A stretch of DNA of 64,000 nucleotides from Rhodothermales bacterium (lineage in GTDB: Bacteria > Bacteroidota > Rhodothermia > Rhodothermales > JAHQVL01): positions 310,001 to 374,000 of the forward strand of contig JAWKNW010000001.1 in the NCBI GenBank assembly GCA_041391505.1, in the 5' to 3' direction. Both the position numbers and the translations under genes were made by a program. The notes beneath the pieces are model-generated. The model had not been told where the DNA came from. It made no database searches and was given only the letters and a program-made list of their open reading frames with translations. How positions within the stretch are numbered: the first letter of the stretch is position 1; every line of letters starts with the position of its first letter. Positions 16,399-25,377 of the stretch are shown piece by piece.

Positions 16399-17744
16399 CG
16401 GATCTCGCCGTCGGCGAGATGGGCGGTGACGACGTCGAGGTCGAAATCCTGCCCCAGCCCTCGAAAGGCCCCGAGGGCATCCGTGCTGTCGATGTCGGCC
16501 ACGACGAGCGCCAGCGCCTGCGACGAGGTGGAATCGACCGGCAATGCCTGCGAAAGCTGGAGCGCCGCGCCGTTGCCGGTATTTTGCAGGACCACCACGT
16601 TGCGCGAATCCTGCGCCGAGACGACCAGATCGAGCCGCGCATCCCCGTACCGGGTCGTGTCCGCGCTGAGCACGTCGGCGGCTTCGATGGCCGCCGGCGA
16701 AAACGGCAGCGGCGTCGTCACGGTCGGCTCGAAAGCGCCGGTGCCGTCGTTGTGGAGGTAATCGAGACGCTGATCGCCGAGGCTGGCGGCGTAGAGATCG
16801 AGAAACCCGTCGTTATCGAAGTCGCCCGCGACGAGTCCCGCCGGCGAGGCGCCCACGTCGTACACCGCCGGCGGCGCAAACGTGCCGTCGCCGTTGTTGA
16901 GATGGACATAGATCTGATCGACGCCGAACGCCGAGACGGCGATATCCTGATCGCCATCGTTGTCGAAATCCCCCACCGCCGTGCGCACCGGCCGTTCGCC
17001 GGTGTCGAGGGTCTGCGTGCTGAACAGGCCGTTGCCGTCGTTGAAGACCAGCGTGAGCGTGCTTTCGAGCAAATTGCTGACGACGAGATCGACTGCCCCG
17101 TCGGCGTTCCAGTCTCCCCCGGAAATCGCGTACGGCCCCGAACCGACCCGCACGTCGATCCGCTGGCTGTACCGGCGCGGCCGGCTGCCCTGGTTGAGGT
17201 AGATGGCGATGGAGTTCGAGCCGCTGTTGGCGACGACGGCATCGGGCAGCAGATCGCCGTCGAGATCGCCGGCGTAAAGGTGCACCGGCGCATCGCCGGC
17301 GCCCAGGCTGAACACATCGGGGCCCTCGAACCGGCCGCTTCCGTAGGCCGCCGCGGGCACGAACTGCCATTGAAACGGCGCCTGCGAAGCCCCCGACAGC
17401 GCCCGGATGCCCGACACGGTCACGGACACCCGCTCGCCCTCCCGCATGGCGCAGGGCAGCGTGTAGATGACGGTCAGCGTGGCCTCGTCGTACGAGAGCG
17501 TGCCTTCATAGAGCCCGCCCTGGCTTCCGTAGACCCGAAAGACGGCGCCCGAAAAGCTGGTCGTGTCGATCGGCGTGTCGTAGGTCAGCCGGATCGGTTC
17601 GTAGGGCAGCACGTTGGCCGAATACGGCGTCGGCTGCACGAACGCCGGCACCAGACCCTGCGCGGCGGCCGGCAGACTGCCCAGAAACGTGATGGCGAGG
17701 GCCAGCAGCGCGAACGAGGTGGACGAAAGACGGCGGGGACTCAT
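16368..17744 (-). CDS. secreted FG-GAP/VCBS repeat protein, N-terminal part
   Basis: Begins with a Sec signal peptide (MSPRRLSSTSFALLALAITFLG, cleavage after AAA). An Ig-like region (about 30-130) is followed by at least five FG-GAP/VCBS repeats with calcium-binding DxDxDG motifs (GDLDGDLLPDAVVANSG, GDWNADGAVDLVVSN, GDFDNDGDQDIAVS, GDFDNDGFLDLYAA), forming a beta-propeller as in adhesins. The frame breaks near 16395: the text passes from HLADGEIR to ILNTAGQGFERA in the next frame, consistent with one extra base. The joined protein would be about 1,060 residues. Its ATG overlaps the stop of the TPR gene (ATGA). Confidence 0.8.
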   Translation of the reverse strand: MSPRRLSSTSFALLALAITFLGSLPAAAQGLVPAFVQPTPYSANVLPYEPIRLTYDTPIDTTSFSGAVFRVYGSQGGLYEGTLSYDEATLTVIYTLPCAMREGERVSVTVSGIRALSGASQAPFQWQFVPAAAYGSGRFEGPDVFSLGAGDAPVHLYAGDLDGDLLPDAVVANSGSNSIAIYLNQGSRPRRYSQRIDVRVGSGPYAISGGDWNADGAVDLVVSNLLESTLTLVFNDGNGLFSTQTLDTGERPVRTAVGDFDNDGDQDIAVSAFGVDQIYVHLNNGDGTFAPPAVYDVGASPAGLVAGDFDNDGFLDLYAASLGDQRLDYLHNDGTGAFEPTVTTPLPFSPAAIEAADVLSADTTRYGDARLDLVVSAQDSRNVVVLQNTGNGAALQLSQALPVDSTSSQALALVVADIDSTDALGAFRGLGQDFDLDVVTAHLADGEIRHSEYRRPGV

Positions 17745-18754
17745 AATTCACCCTCCATCCGCGCGAGCTGTGCGCGAAAGTGTTGCACGTGTTCGGTGTC
17801 GCCCACCTTCTCGTACGCCAGGATCAGGTTGCTCACGACATCGCGGTCTTCCGGCCGGCGTTCGTGGAGCAGCACCCCCACGCTGATGGCCCGCGAAAAA
17901 TCCTCGACGGCGAGGTACGATTCACACAGGATCTTGAGCACGTCCCAGTCCGGCTGCGCGTGATCGGCCAGCACCTGCAGATGCGGCAACGCCTCGGCAT
18001 ACTTCTGCCGGTTATAGAGCAGGAAGGCCAGATTGCGCTCGTCGGCGTGGGTGTGGCCGCCATCGACCAGTGCGCGATAGTGGGCCTCGGCCTCATCGTA
18101 CTGGGCGAGCTTTTCTTCGACGAAGGCCAGACGCCGCAGTCCGGGGCGGAAGGTCGGATCCATCTCGTGCACTTTCCGGGCATAGCCGATCGCCTGTTCG
18201 TAGGCGCCCTCGAGGGCGGTCAGTTCGGCGAGGTTGTTCCAGACCTCAAAATCGGTCTCATCGAGCTGCACGGCCGCTTCGTAGGCCGCGATGGCGGACG
18301 CCCGGTCGCCGGCCTGTACCGAGGCGTGTCCGAGCGCCCGAAAGGCATCCATCGACTCGGGATTGATCTGCGTGGCGTCGTCGAAATGGGCGGCCGCTTC
18401 AGGAAACGACTTGCTGGCGTAGGCGCTGGCGCCGCTGGCCATCGCGTTGCGAAAGGCAGATTCGAGCAGGAACGCGATCTGCTCGTTGTAGCGGGCCGTG
18501 CGGACGCTGGCCTGCTCGAAGGCGGCATGCGCGCCGGCGAAATCGCCCTGCTCCAGCCGGATGCGGCCGAGGAGAAAGTGGGCCTCGGTATTGGCCGGCC
18601 GCGTCGTGGCGACGTGCTCCGCCGCCTGGCGCGCCTCGTCCAGATTCCCGACACGTTCGTGGTAGGCGACTTCCCGCATCAGGGCGCTGTCGCAGCCCAT
18701 CGCCACCCCCATGACACACAGCAGGAGCGACGCGAGATAAACTTTATCCAACAA
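17741..18754 (-). CDS. TPR lipoprotein, first gene of the motor operon
   Basis: 337 residues. MLDKVYLASLLLCVMGVAMGC is a lipoprotein signal with the cysteine at residue 21. The rest is a run of about eight tetratricopeptide repeats (EAHFLLGRIRLEQGDFAGAHAAFEQA, DAFRALGHASVQAGDRASAIAAYEAAV, EVWNNLAELTALEGAYEQAIGYARKV). Probably a periplasmic scaffold for assembly of the envelope complex encoded downstream. The stop overlaps the start of the FG-GAP gene, and the 225 bases upstream to the response regulator gene are where the operon promoter should lie; I could not pick out one clear promoter. Confidence 0.85.
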   Translation of the reverse strand: MLDKVYLASLLLCVMGVAMGCDSALMREVAYHERVGNLDEARQAAEHVATTRPANTEAHFLLGRIRLEQGDFAGAHAAFEQASVRTARYNEQIAFLLESAFRNAMASGASAYASKSFPEAAAHFDDATQINPESMDAFRALGHASVQAGDRASAIAAYEAAVQLDETDFEVWNNLAELTALEGAYEQAIGYARKVHEMDPTFRPGLRRLAFVEEKLAQYDEAEAHYRALVDGGHTHADERNLAFLLYNRQKYAEALPHLQVLADHAQPDWDVLKILCESYLAVEDFSRAISVGVLLHERRPEDRDVVSNLILAYEKVGDTEHVQHFRAQLARMEGEL

Positions 18755-18979
18755 GGCGAGCCTTTTCAGCTAGACCGGGGGGCGCAGAAGGGGGTGGTTG
18801 CCCGCGTCTGGCCGACAAGGGATCGTCGGCAGACGTTGCTCCGGAATGGATTGGAAACGTACGAACAGGGCCCGGGCCGGCATGGCGTGAAGCACAATGT
18901 GCCGGCCGAGCGCCGTTCTTTCCATCGACAAATAGTATGCCGAAAAGAGGTGCGTATCAGAACGATGAGGAGGGGCCGC

Positions 18980-19654
18980 TCAGCCCTTGTCCACCAGCCC
19001 CTGCTGCCACGCCCAGGCCGTCGCCTCGGCGCGGGAGCCGAGCTCCAGCTTCGTATAGATGTTGCTGACGTGTTTCTTGACCGTGCTCTCGGCGATGAAC
19101 AGCTCCTCGCCGATCTGCACGTTGTTGTACCCGCGGGCCATGAGTTTGAGGACCTCGATTTCGCGCCGGCTGAGTTCCTCCATCGCGGGATCGGTTTTGG
19201 CCGTCCCGCCCCGCCGCTGTTTCATCATCGCGGCGGCCACTTCCCGGCTGAGCCACCCTTCCTCGCCCCGGGCGACGCCGCGCACGGCGGCGACGATGGT
19301 TTCGAGCGACTCCTGCTTGGTCAGGTAACCGGACGCCGCGCCGCTCTCGAAAAGACGCTCCAGGTAGTCCTCGTTTTCATGGGCGCTCAGGACGAGGATG
19401 CGGATGGTGTCGTCCGTCTCGCGCAACTGCCGCGCGACATCCACGCCGGACATGTCGGGCATCTCCATGTCGAGCACGAGGAGATGGGGTTTGAGGTCGC
19501 GCGCGAGCCGCAAGGCGTCGCGGCCGTTGTCGGCCTCTGCGATGACGGTGATATCCCGCTCCTGTTCAAGCCGCATACGGATCCCCGCGCGCAGCGGCGG
19601 ATGATCGTCCGCCAGCACCACGCGGATCGGCGCCAAATCTTTTTCTGGATGCAT
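18980..19654 (-). CDS. NarL/FixJ-type response regulator (LuxR HTH)
   Basis: 224 residues. An N-terminal receiver domain has the acidic pair D16-D17, phospho-acceptor D62 (LDMEMPD) and the conserved lysine in LTKQES. A LuxR-type helix-turn-helix follows (about 155-215, LSRREIEVLKLMARGYNNVQIGEELFIAESTVKKHVSNIYTKL read across the segment). No sensor kinase is adjacent. It lies directly upstream of the motor operon, in the same direction and 225 bases away, so control of that operon is possible but unproven. Confidence 0.92.
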   Translation of the reverse strand: MHPEKDLAPIRVVLADDHPPLRAGIRMRLEQERDITVIAEADNGRDALRLARDLKPHLLVLDMEMPDMSGVDVARQLRETDDTIRILVLSAHENEDYLERLFESGAASGYLTKQESLETIVAAVRGVARGEEGWLSREVAAAMMKQRRGGTAKTDPAMEELSRREIEVLKLMARGYNNVQIGEELFIAESTVKKHVSNIYTKLELGSRAEATAWAWQQGLVDKG

Positions 19655-19777
19655 GTACTGGTTCGCGCGTCAGCTTTTGTTACGTACTGCCTAGTCTGGG
19701 CGGGCCTCTATCCAACAATGCAAAAAATAGGACTTCAGAACGACACCGACACGTTTTTTATTTGCCGGCGTCGGCGC

Positions 19778-22732
19778 CTAACGCCCCGATGTCCGGGCGT
19801 TCGGCGCGGCAATCTTCAGCGATCCCCGAGCGGTCGCGCCGGCGCGCGCGACCTCCACCGTATACGTGCCCGCAGGAAGATACGTCTTCCCGTTGTCCGA
19901 GGCCGTGGGCCGTTCCTCCCCTTCCGATGGCGCTTCCCGCGCCCATCGCTCGACGGTTTCAGGCGCAATCGAGGCGTCGTATACCGGATAGTTCAGCCCG
20001 GCTTCCGCCTCGTCCCGCAGTACGGCCAGCTCCTCGTCCGCCTCGCCCAGGATGCGGATCGTCGCCGGGCCGGCCTCGCGGCTGTAATAGCCCAGCCGTA
20101 TCTCAGGCTCGCTCGGCTCACTCCACATGGAAAACGATTGGCCCCACCGATCCGACGCGGTCACCCCCTCCACGGCAAATAGATGCACCTCTTCTTCCAA
20201 TAACGGCTCTCTGAGTTGGCGGATGTGCGCCAGGCTGCCCACGTAGAGCGAACGCCCGTGCGTACCCACCACCAGCTCCTGCTCCCGCTCCTGCACGGCC
20301 AGGTCGTGGACCGGCGCATGCGGGATCCCGCGGTTCATTGCCATAAACGTCGCACCGCCATCCAGGCTCACGTACAGGCTGTGATCGGTGCCTACGTAGA
20401 GGAGGTCGGGATTGACGGCGTCTTCCAGCACCACGTTCACGGCCTCGGCGGGCAGCGCGGAACCGAGCCGCCGCCAGGTCGCGCCGGCGTCGTCGGAGCG
20501 GTAGACGTACGGGGTGAAATCGTCATAGCGATACCCGTTCAGCGAGACATACACGCGGTTCTTGTCGTGATGCGAGGCCTCGACGCGGCTGACCCACAGG
20601 CCTTGCGGCAGCCCGTCCGAGATCCGCGTCCACGTGACGCCGCCGTCGGGCGATCGATAGACGAGCCCGTCGTCGCTGCCGGTATACAACAGGCCGAACT
20701 GGAGCGGCGACTCGTCGATCGTGGTGAGCGTCCCGTAGGGCACGTCGCCCGGTTTGCCGCCCAGGGTCAGATCCCCCGAAATGGTCGTCCAGTCGTCCCC
20801 CTGGTTGAGCGAGCGATGCAATTTGTTCGACCCCATGTACAGGATATCCTGGTTATGCCGGCTCAGCAGGATGGGTGTCTGCCAGTTGAACCGCAGCGGC
20901 CGCTCACCCAGCACATGCGTCGGACGCAGCCGCGCGCGTTTCCCCGTGCTGCGTTCGATGCGCGAATAGAAACCGAACTGCGAGCCGGTATACACGATGT
21001 CGTTCGTGCGGGTGTCTACCTGGACCTGCATCCCGTCGCCGCCGAGCAGCGATTTGTACGGATATTCGCCCCGCATCCGCCACCGCAAGCTGGCCTCGTA
21101 GGTACTCGGGCCGACCCACACGCCGTTATCCTGCAGACCGCCATACACGTTGTAGGGTCTGGCGTCGTCGACCGTAATCGCATAAAATTGCCCCACCGCC
21201 GGCGTGTTGGCGTTCACCCAGTTCTTGCCGTCGTCGAACGAGATATTGACGCCGCCGTCGTTGCCATTGAGGAGATGGCCGGGGCGCGTCGGACTCACCC
21301 AGAGCGCCTGATGGTCGGAATGGACGTTGTCGCCGTGGATCGCCTCGAACGTCTTGCCGCCATCCGACGAGGCGATCAGCGGGACGCCCAGCACGTAGAT
21401 GCGGTCGGCATCGTGCGGCGCGACGCGTATTTCGCCAAAATAATAGCCGTACGTATAAAACAGGTCGTCGATGTAGGCGTCATGCGTGCGCCGCCAGGAG
21501 GCGCCGGCGTCATCCGACCGGTATACCTCGGCGCCGGTGACGTCGGTATCGAACAGCTGCGCGTTCGCATCCTCCAGATACTCGACGAGCGCGCGAGGCA
21601 GGTAGACGCCGTCCCGGACCTCCTCCAGGACGCTTTCGCCGGTATAGCGCTCCGGAAAGCCGTTGTCACGCAGGTAGGCGTCGACCGAATCCGCTTCGAG
21701 TTCGAGGAACGCGTCGCGGCTCATGTCGCGCAGCGCATCTCGCGTGAGGCCGGCTTCCGCTTCCGCCTCGGCCTCTTCATCCGCCGGCCGGCGGGTCTGG
21801 TTGTCGACCACGGCATAGACAATGCGCGGGTTGTCGGGATAGACGGCCAGACCGATCCGCCCGATGCCCTCTCCGCCCGGGAAGCCGCTGCCCGCACCGG
21901 ATGCGAGCGTCCACGTCTTTCCGCCGTCGATGCTTTTGTAGATGCCCGATGTCGCACCGCCCTCGACAAAATCCCAGGCCGACCGCGTGCGGTGCCACAT
22001 GGCCGCATAGAGCACCTCGGGATTGCCGGGATCGACAGCCAGATCGATGGCCCCCGTCGTGTCGTCGATAAACAGCGTCCTCGTCCACGTCGCGCCGCCG
22101 TCATCGGAGCGATACACGCCCCGCTCGGCGTTGGGAGAATAGAGGTGCCCCGACGCCGCCACCCAGAGGGTATTGGGGTCTGTGGGATGCAGCACGATCC
22201 GCCCGATACGATGGGTTTCTGCGAGGCCGCGATGTGTCCAGGTCTTGCCGCCGTCGTCGCTGCGGTAGATCCCCGTGCCGGCATAGGAAGACCGGCTCGC
22301 ATTTTTTTCGCCCGTACCCACCCAGATGACGCCCCGCTGCCAGTCCACCGCGATGTCACCGATCGTCATGGTCGGCTGATCGTCGAACAGCGGCTCAAAC
22401 GACGCGCCGTTGTTGTCCGTCCGCCAGAGTCCGCCCGAGGCGTAGGCGACGTAGAACCGGGTGCCGTCGGATGGATCGACGTCGAGGTCGACCACGCGCC
22501 CGCTCATCACGGTCGGCCCGATATTCCGGAAGGCGACGTTGTTCACGAGGGACGACGCCTCCAGCGCCTGACGGGCATCGCGCGCAGCAAGCCGCTCGCC
22601 GGCCGGCGTGGGCGCATGCACGTTTGCTTCGGCGGCGCGGCTCGAGCGGCGCTGGGCCTCCGCCGGCGGCGCGGCGCACAGCGCAACGAGGACCAGGATG
22701 AGCCAGAAACTGCGGAACGGATTGGATTTCAT
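19778..22732 (-). CDS. secreted BNR/VPS10-like beta-propeller protein
   Basis: A 984-residue exported protein. The signal peptide is MKSNPFRSFWLILVLVALCAAPPAEA. At least seven BNR/Asp-box repeats follow (GIYRSDDGGKTWTHRG, GVYRSDDGGATWTRT, GIYKSIDGGKTWTLA, EVYRSDDAGASWRR, VYRSDDAGATWRR), the pattern of sortilin/VPS10 and sialidase-type propellers, arranged as two propellers with a Glu/Ala-rich insertion at about 300-370. The C-terminal 150 residues form a beta domain (YYSREAGPATIRILGEADEELAVL, GTYTVEVARAGATARGSLKIAAP). Large proteins of this family are common in Bacteroidota; no enzymatic residues could be confirmed. Monocistronic. Confidence 0.85.
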   Translation of the reverse strand: MKSNPFRSFWLILVLVALCAAPPAEAQRRSSRAAEANVHAPTPAGERLAARDARQALEASSLVNNVAFRNIGPTVMSGRVVDLDVDPSDGTRFYVAYASGGLWRTDNNGASFEPLFDDQPTMTIGDIAVDWQRGVIWVGTGEKNASRSSYAGTGIYRSDDGGKTWTHRGLAETHRIGRIVLHPTDPNTLWVAASGHLYSPNAERGVYRSDDGGATWTRTLFIDDTTGAIDLAVDPGNPEVLYAAMWHRTRSAWDFVEGGATSGIYKSIDGGKTWTLASGAGSGFPGGEGIGRIGLAVYPDNPRIVYAVVDNQTRRPADEEAEAEAEAGLTRDALRDMSRDAFLELEADSVDAYLRDNGFPERYTGESVLEEVRDGVYLPRALVEYLEDANAQLFDTDVTGAEVYRSDDAGASWRRTHDAYIDDLFYTYGYYFGEIRVAPHDADRIYVLGVPLIASSDGGKTFEAIHGDNVHSDHQALWVSPTRPGHLLNGNDGGVNISFDDGKNWVNANTPAVGQFYAITVDDARPYNVYGGLQDNGVWVGPSTYEASLRWRMRGEYPYKSLLGGDGMQVQVDTRTNDIVYTGSQFGFYSRIERSTGKRARLRPTHVLGERPLRFNWQTPILLSRHNQDILYMGSNKLHRSLNQGDDWTTISGDLTLGGKPGDVPYGTLTTIDESPLQFGLLYTGSDDGLVYRSPDGGVTWTRISDGLPQGLWVSRVEASHHDKNRVYVSLNGYRYDDFTPYVYRSDDAGATWRRLGSALPAEAVNVVLEDAVNPDLLYVGTDHSLYVSLDGGATFMAMNRGIPHAPVHDLAVQEREQELVVGTHGRSLYVGSLAHIRQLREPLLEEEVHLFAVEGVTASDRWGQSFSMWSEPSEPEIRLGYYSREAGPATIRILGEADEELAVLRDEAEAGLNYPVYDASIAPETVERWAREAPSEGEERPTASDNGKTYLPAGTYTVEVARAGATARGSLKIAAPNARTSGR

Positions 22733-22884
22733 CGAGCGAAAGAGTCCTGTGCGGCGAATGATCGCGGAATGCGGGCGTACCCCGTGTCGGCGCCGGCATC
22801 TAAGCGGTTACGAAAGGAACAACGCGCATGTGTGGGCTTACTCACGGTGACCTTACGCCACCGACGAAGTGCCCCAAGGATACG

Positions 22885-23385
22885 ATGCAGGAAACACCTT
22901 CTCAAGCGCGGCGAAAACGGCCCTGGACCTGGCTGAGCGCGCGTCGTCGTCCAGCCGGCGAGGCGTCGTCCCCCAAGCCCGTTTCGCGCGCCATGCTGGC
23001 GCCCTTCAAGCCCTTCCTGCGCCGTAGCATCGGGTCGGCCCAGCGCCTGCTCGGGCGGCGGATGCGTATCTGGGATCTGCTGCGAAAGGCGGTCGACAAG
23101 GCCGGCAAGACGCCGGCGCTGCTCCCCCGCTTCCGGCGCGAACTGGGCTCGTTATCCCGGCTCCTGTACCGCTGGCTGCGGCAGGACTACACCGACTTCT
23201 CCAAAACCCCGCTGGTACTCGTCATCGCGGGGCTCCTCTATTTCATCAACCCGATGGACCTGATCGTCGACCTGATCCCCGGCATCGGGTATCTGGACGA
23301 CGCCGCGCTCATCGCCCTGCTCTATCAGTCGCTCCGCCCCGAACTCAAGAAGTTCGAGGAGTGGGAAACGCGCCAGAAGTCGTAG
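22885..23385 (+). CDS. YkvA family membrane protein (DUF1232)
   Basis: 166 residues. The basic N-terminal half ends with the DUF1232 core (about 115-155): TPLVLVIAGLLYFINPMDLIVDLIPGIGYLDDAALIALL, typical of YkvA (shown here in two overlapping hydrophobic segments, about 108-123 and 135-150). I chose the ATG at 22885 because AAGGA (22876-22880) lies just upstream, an unusually clear ribosome-binding site for this window; the open frame also extends to 22828. The function of the family is unknown. It is transcribed divergently from the BNR gene and converges on the cytochrome gene. Confidence 0.85.
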   Translation: MQETPSQARRKRPWTWLSARRRPAGEASSPKPVSRAMLAPFKPFLRRSIGSAQRLLGRRMRIWDLLRKAVDKAGKTPALLPRFRRELGSLSRLLYRWLRQDYTDFSKTPLVLVIAGLLYFINPMDLIVDLIPGIGYLDDAALIALLYQSLRPELKKFEEWETRQKS

Positions 23386-23427
23386 CGCACCGAAGGAGAG
23401 GCGGTCGCCGGCCGGCCGGAAGGCGTC

Positions 23428-24135
23428 TTATTTCAACGTGCGGAGGAAGGCGACTACATTCGAGACATCCGGCTCGGCGTAGTTCTCGAGCAGGGCCTGG
23501 TGCTTTGCTCGTCCATCCTTCAACACGCTATTCTGGCGGCTTTCCATGGCGAAGGATGCCGCGCCCTCGAAACGCGCCGGCTGCAGAACCTGTTTGCGCA
23601 GCGACGCCGCGTCGTATTTCCCACCGATCCCTGCCAGATCGCCGCGCACGGTGTGGCACGAGGCGCAGTTCTGCTCCACGTACATCCGGCCCGCCGAGGC
23701 GTCGCCGGCCGAAGCCGGCGCGGCCATGAGATCCCGATAGCGCACCTCGGCGCGCGCGTAATGGATGTAGGCCGCGATCGCCCGGATCTCGCTTTCGCTC
23801 AGATCCGAGAACTGGGGCATCGGGGAGGACTTGGGCGTTTGCGGGATGCCGTTGCGGAGGATCGGACTGATCAGGTTCGCATCGACGTCGGCGCCCACGA
23901 CGGGCGAAATCCGCAGGTCGGCGGCCTCGCCGACCGGCTTGAGGTACAGGCCGTGGCAATACGCGCAGCCGTAGAGCACGAAGGTCTCCTTGTTATGCTG
24001 CATCAGGGGGTCCGGCAGCGGGTCGCCGATATAGGCCTGATCGTAACCGGTCCGGGATTGCGCCTGCAGCGCATCCGCGCCGAGCAAGGCGCTGGCGAGC
24101 AGCAGGGATGCCGTAAAAAAGGATCGCATGATCAT
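23428..24135 (-). CDS. exported diheme cytochrome c
   Basis: 235 residues. The start MIMRSFFTASLLLASALL is a Sec signal peptide; GAGGA lies four bases before the ATG at 24135. Two haem-binding motifs, CAYCH and CASCH, each head a class I cytochrome domain; a candidate methionine ligand is in SSPMPQFSDLSE. A periplasmic electron carrier. It follows the Tat-exported TIM-barrel gene by 26 bases in the same direction. Such pairs occur near sugar-oxidation genes in other Bacteroidota and Planctomycetes, so a role in periplasmic sugar oxidation is a reasonable guess. Confidence 0.87.
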   Translation of the reverse strand: MIMRSFFTASLLLASALLGADALQAQSRTGYDQAYIGDPLPDPLMQHNKETFVLYGCAYCHGLYLKPVGEAADLRISPVVGADVDANLISPILRNGIPQTPKSSPMPQFSDLSESEIRAIAAYIHYARAEVRYRDLMAAPASAGDASAGRMYVEQNCASCHTVRGDLAGIGGKYDAASLRKQVLQPARFEGAASFAMESRQNSVLKDGRAKHQALLENYAEPDVSNVVAFLRTLK

Positions 24136-24161
24136 CTGTCCTCTTCGAATCGGGTGGAAGG

Positions 24162-25124
24162 TCAGGCGAGGGCCCGTTTGCAGTAGTCGAACATCAGCTG
24201 GGTCTCCTCGAGACCGGTCCGCAGCGTCCCATGCTCGAATTCGAGCATCACGACGATGGGCCAGGCGTTGTCCCTGATCAACCGCAGGATCTCGATGATC
24301 GGCGCATCCCCCTGGCCAAAGGGCGCGCTGCGTCCCTGGTTCTTTCTCCGATCGCCGAGATGGACGTTCCGCACGCGCTCGTGGTGCTTTTCCAGAAACG
24401 CGATACAATCCCCATTGGCCGCCGTGTAGTGCCGCGTATCGAACGTGGCCATGATATCCGGCGAGTACGAAAAGGCCTTGATGAAGCTCTCCTCGTTGTT
24501 GATGGCGTCGGGGTCCGACAGGTTGGCGTGGTTATGCACGGACATGAACATGCCGTATTTGCTTGGAAACGACGCCAGCCGCCGCGTGGCCTTCAGTCCC
24601 TGGGATCCGATGCACCCTCTCGCGCCGAGGATTTTCGCAGCCCGGAATGTGGCATCGACTTCCTCGTCGGTGTAGTCGATAAACACATTCTGGTAGGACA
24701 CATCCATATTCACGTAATAGGTGAAGATCTCGATGCCGGCGTCGTCGAATTCTTTCCGTATGGCCTGGTAGTACTCCGCCGGCGCATTCACCCGCCATTC
24801 GCGCTGTTTTTCGCGCGCCTCGGCGGGGGAAACGCCGGGCGCGTTGAAGCGGGGCTCGCACCAGGTGGCATGCAGTTCCACCATGCCGAACCCGTTCTGG
24901 ACCATCCGCCGGACCAGCTCCGGGCGGTTTTCGCGGTTCATCACGAGATCGTGGTAGCAGAACGGCTGGACCCCGAACTGGACGCCGTGGATGAGCGACC
25001 GGTTCGGCCCGGCCGGCGCGGCGGCCCAGGCATCCGCGCCGTAGCCGGCGAAGGGCCCCAGCCCGCTCAGTCCGGCCGCTCCGGCGAGTGCCCATTTTGC
25101 GAAATCCCGTCTTGTCAGATCCAT
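24162..25124 (-). CDS. Tat-exported sugar phosphate isomerase/epimerase-like TIM barrel
   Basis: 320 residues. The N-terminus MDLTRRDFAKWALAGAAGL is a twin-arginine signal (TRRDFAK). The body is an AP_endonuc_2/xylose-isomerase-type barrel with metal-ligand candidates in MVELHATWCEPR, FMSVHNHAN, IMATFDTRHY and RNVHLGDRRKNQG. The family isomerises or epimerises sugars or inositols, often 3-keto sugars. The ATG at 25124 was chosen for the Tat motif; the frame upstream is non-conserved-looking. It is cotranscribed with the cytochrome gene. Confidence 0.85.
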   Translation of the reverse strand: MDLTRRDFAKWALAGAAGLSGLGPFAGYGADAWAAAPAGPNRSLIHGVQFGVQPFCYHDLVMNRENRPELVRRMVQNGFGMVELHATWCEPRFNAPGVSPAEAREKQREWRVNAPAEYYQAIRKEFDDAGIEIFTYYVNMDVSYQNVFIDYTDEEVDATFRAAKILGARGCIGSQGLKATRRLASFPSKYGMFMSVHNHANLSDPDAINNEESFIKAFSYSPDIMATFDTRHYTAANGDCIAFLEKHHERVRNVHLGDRRKNQGRSAPFGQGDAPIIEILRLIRDNAWPIVVMLEFEHGTLRTGLEETQLMFDYCKRALA

Positions 25125-25307
25125 GGTCGTACGCTCCGTGTTATTGACGTCGGTCGTCCCGCGAGGCGCCGATTCCGCCCCCTGCGACGCCTCTATGTAG
25201 GATTCCCGTCCGAAGGATGCAACCGTTACCGAACCCCGGGGCTTCATTTTGCGCGCTTGGGGCCCTTTGTCCGTCTCACGATGCCGCAGAGCGACCGGGC
25301 CGAGCAC

Positions 25308-25339
25308 AAAAAAGCCCCGAGCGCTTCTGCGCCCGGGGC
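25308..25339 (-). terminator. Rho-independent terminator after the first S46 peptidase gene
   Basis: On the minus strand, 38 bases beyond the stop of the S46 gene, an 11-bp stem (GCGCCCGGGGC side at 25329-25339, GCCCCGAGCGC side at 25314-25324, one mismatch) with a TTCT/AGAA loop is followed by six Ts (25308-25313). It separates the peptidase pair from the TIM-barrel/cytochrome genes. Confidence 0.8.
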
Positions 25340-25377
25340 CCCAGTTCAAATTCCACGGGTATCGTTGTGGACCGGCC

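Noticed and set aside
6776..18754. Canonical Tol-Pal system
   Set aside because: There are two TolR-type genes, no TolB propeller or Pal lipoprotein in standard order, and the TolA-like protein lacks the known C-terminal domain.
17780..20182. Long plus-strand open frame (800 codons) antisense to TPR, response regulator and BNR genes
   Set aside because: It is rich in Arg, Gly and His, has no domain pattern, and mirrors good coding sequence on the other strand; such frames are expected in GC-rich DNA.
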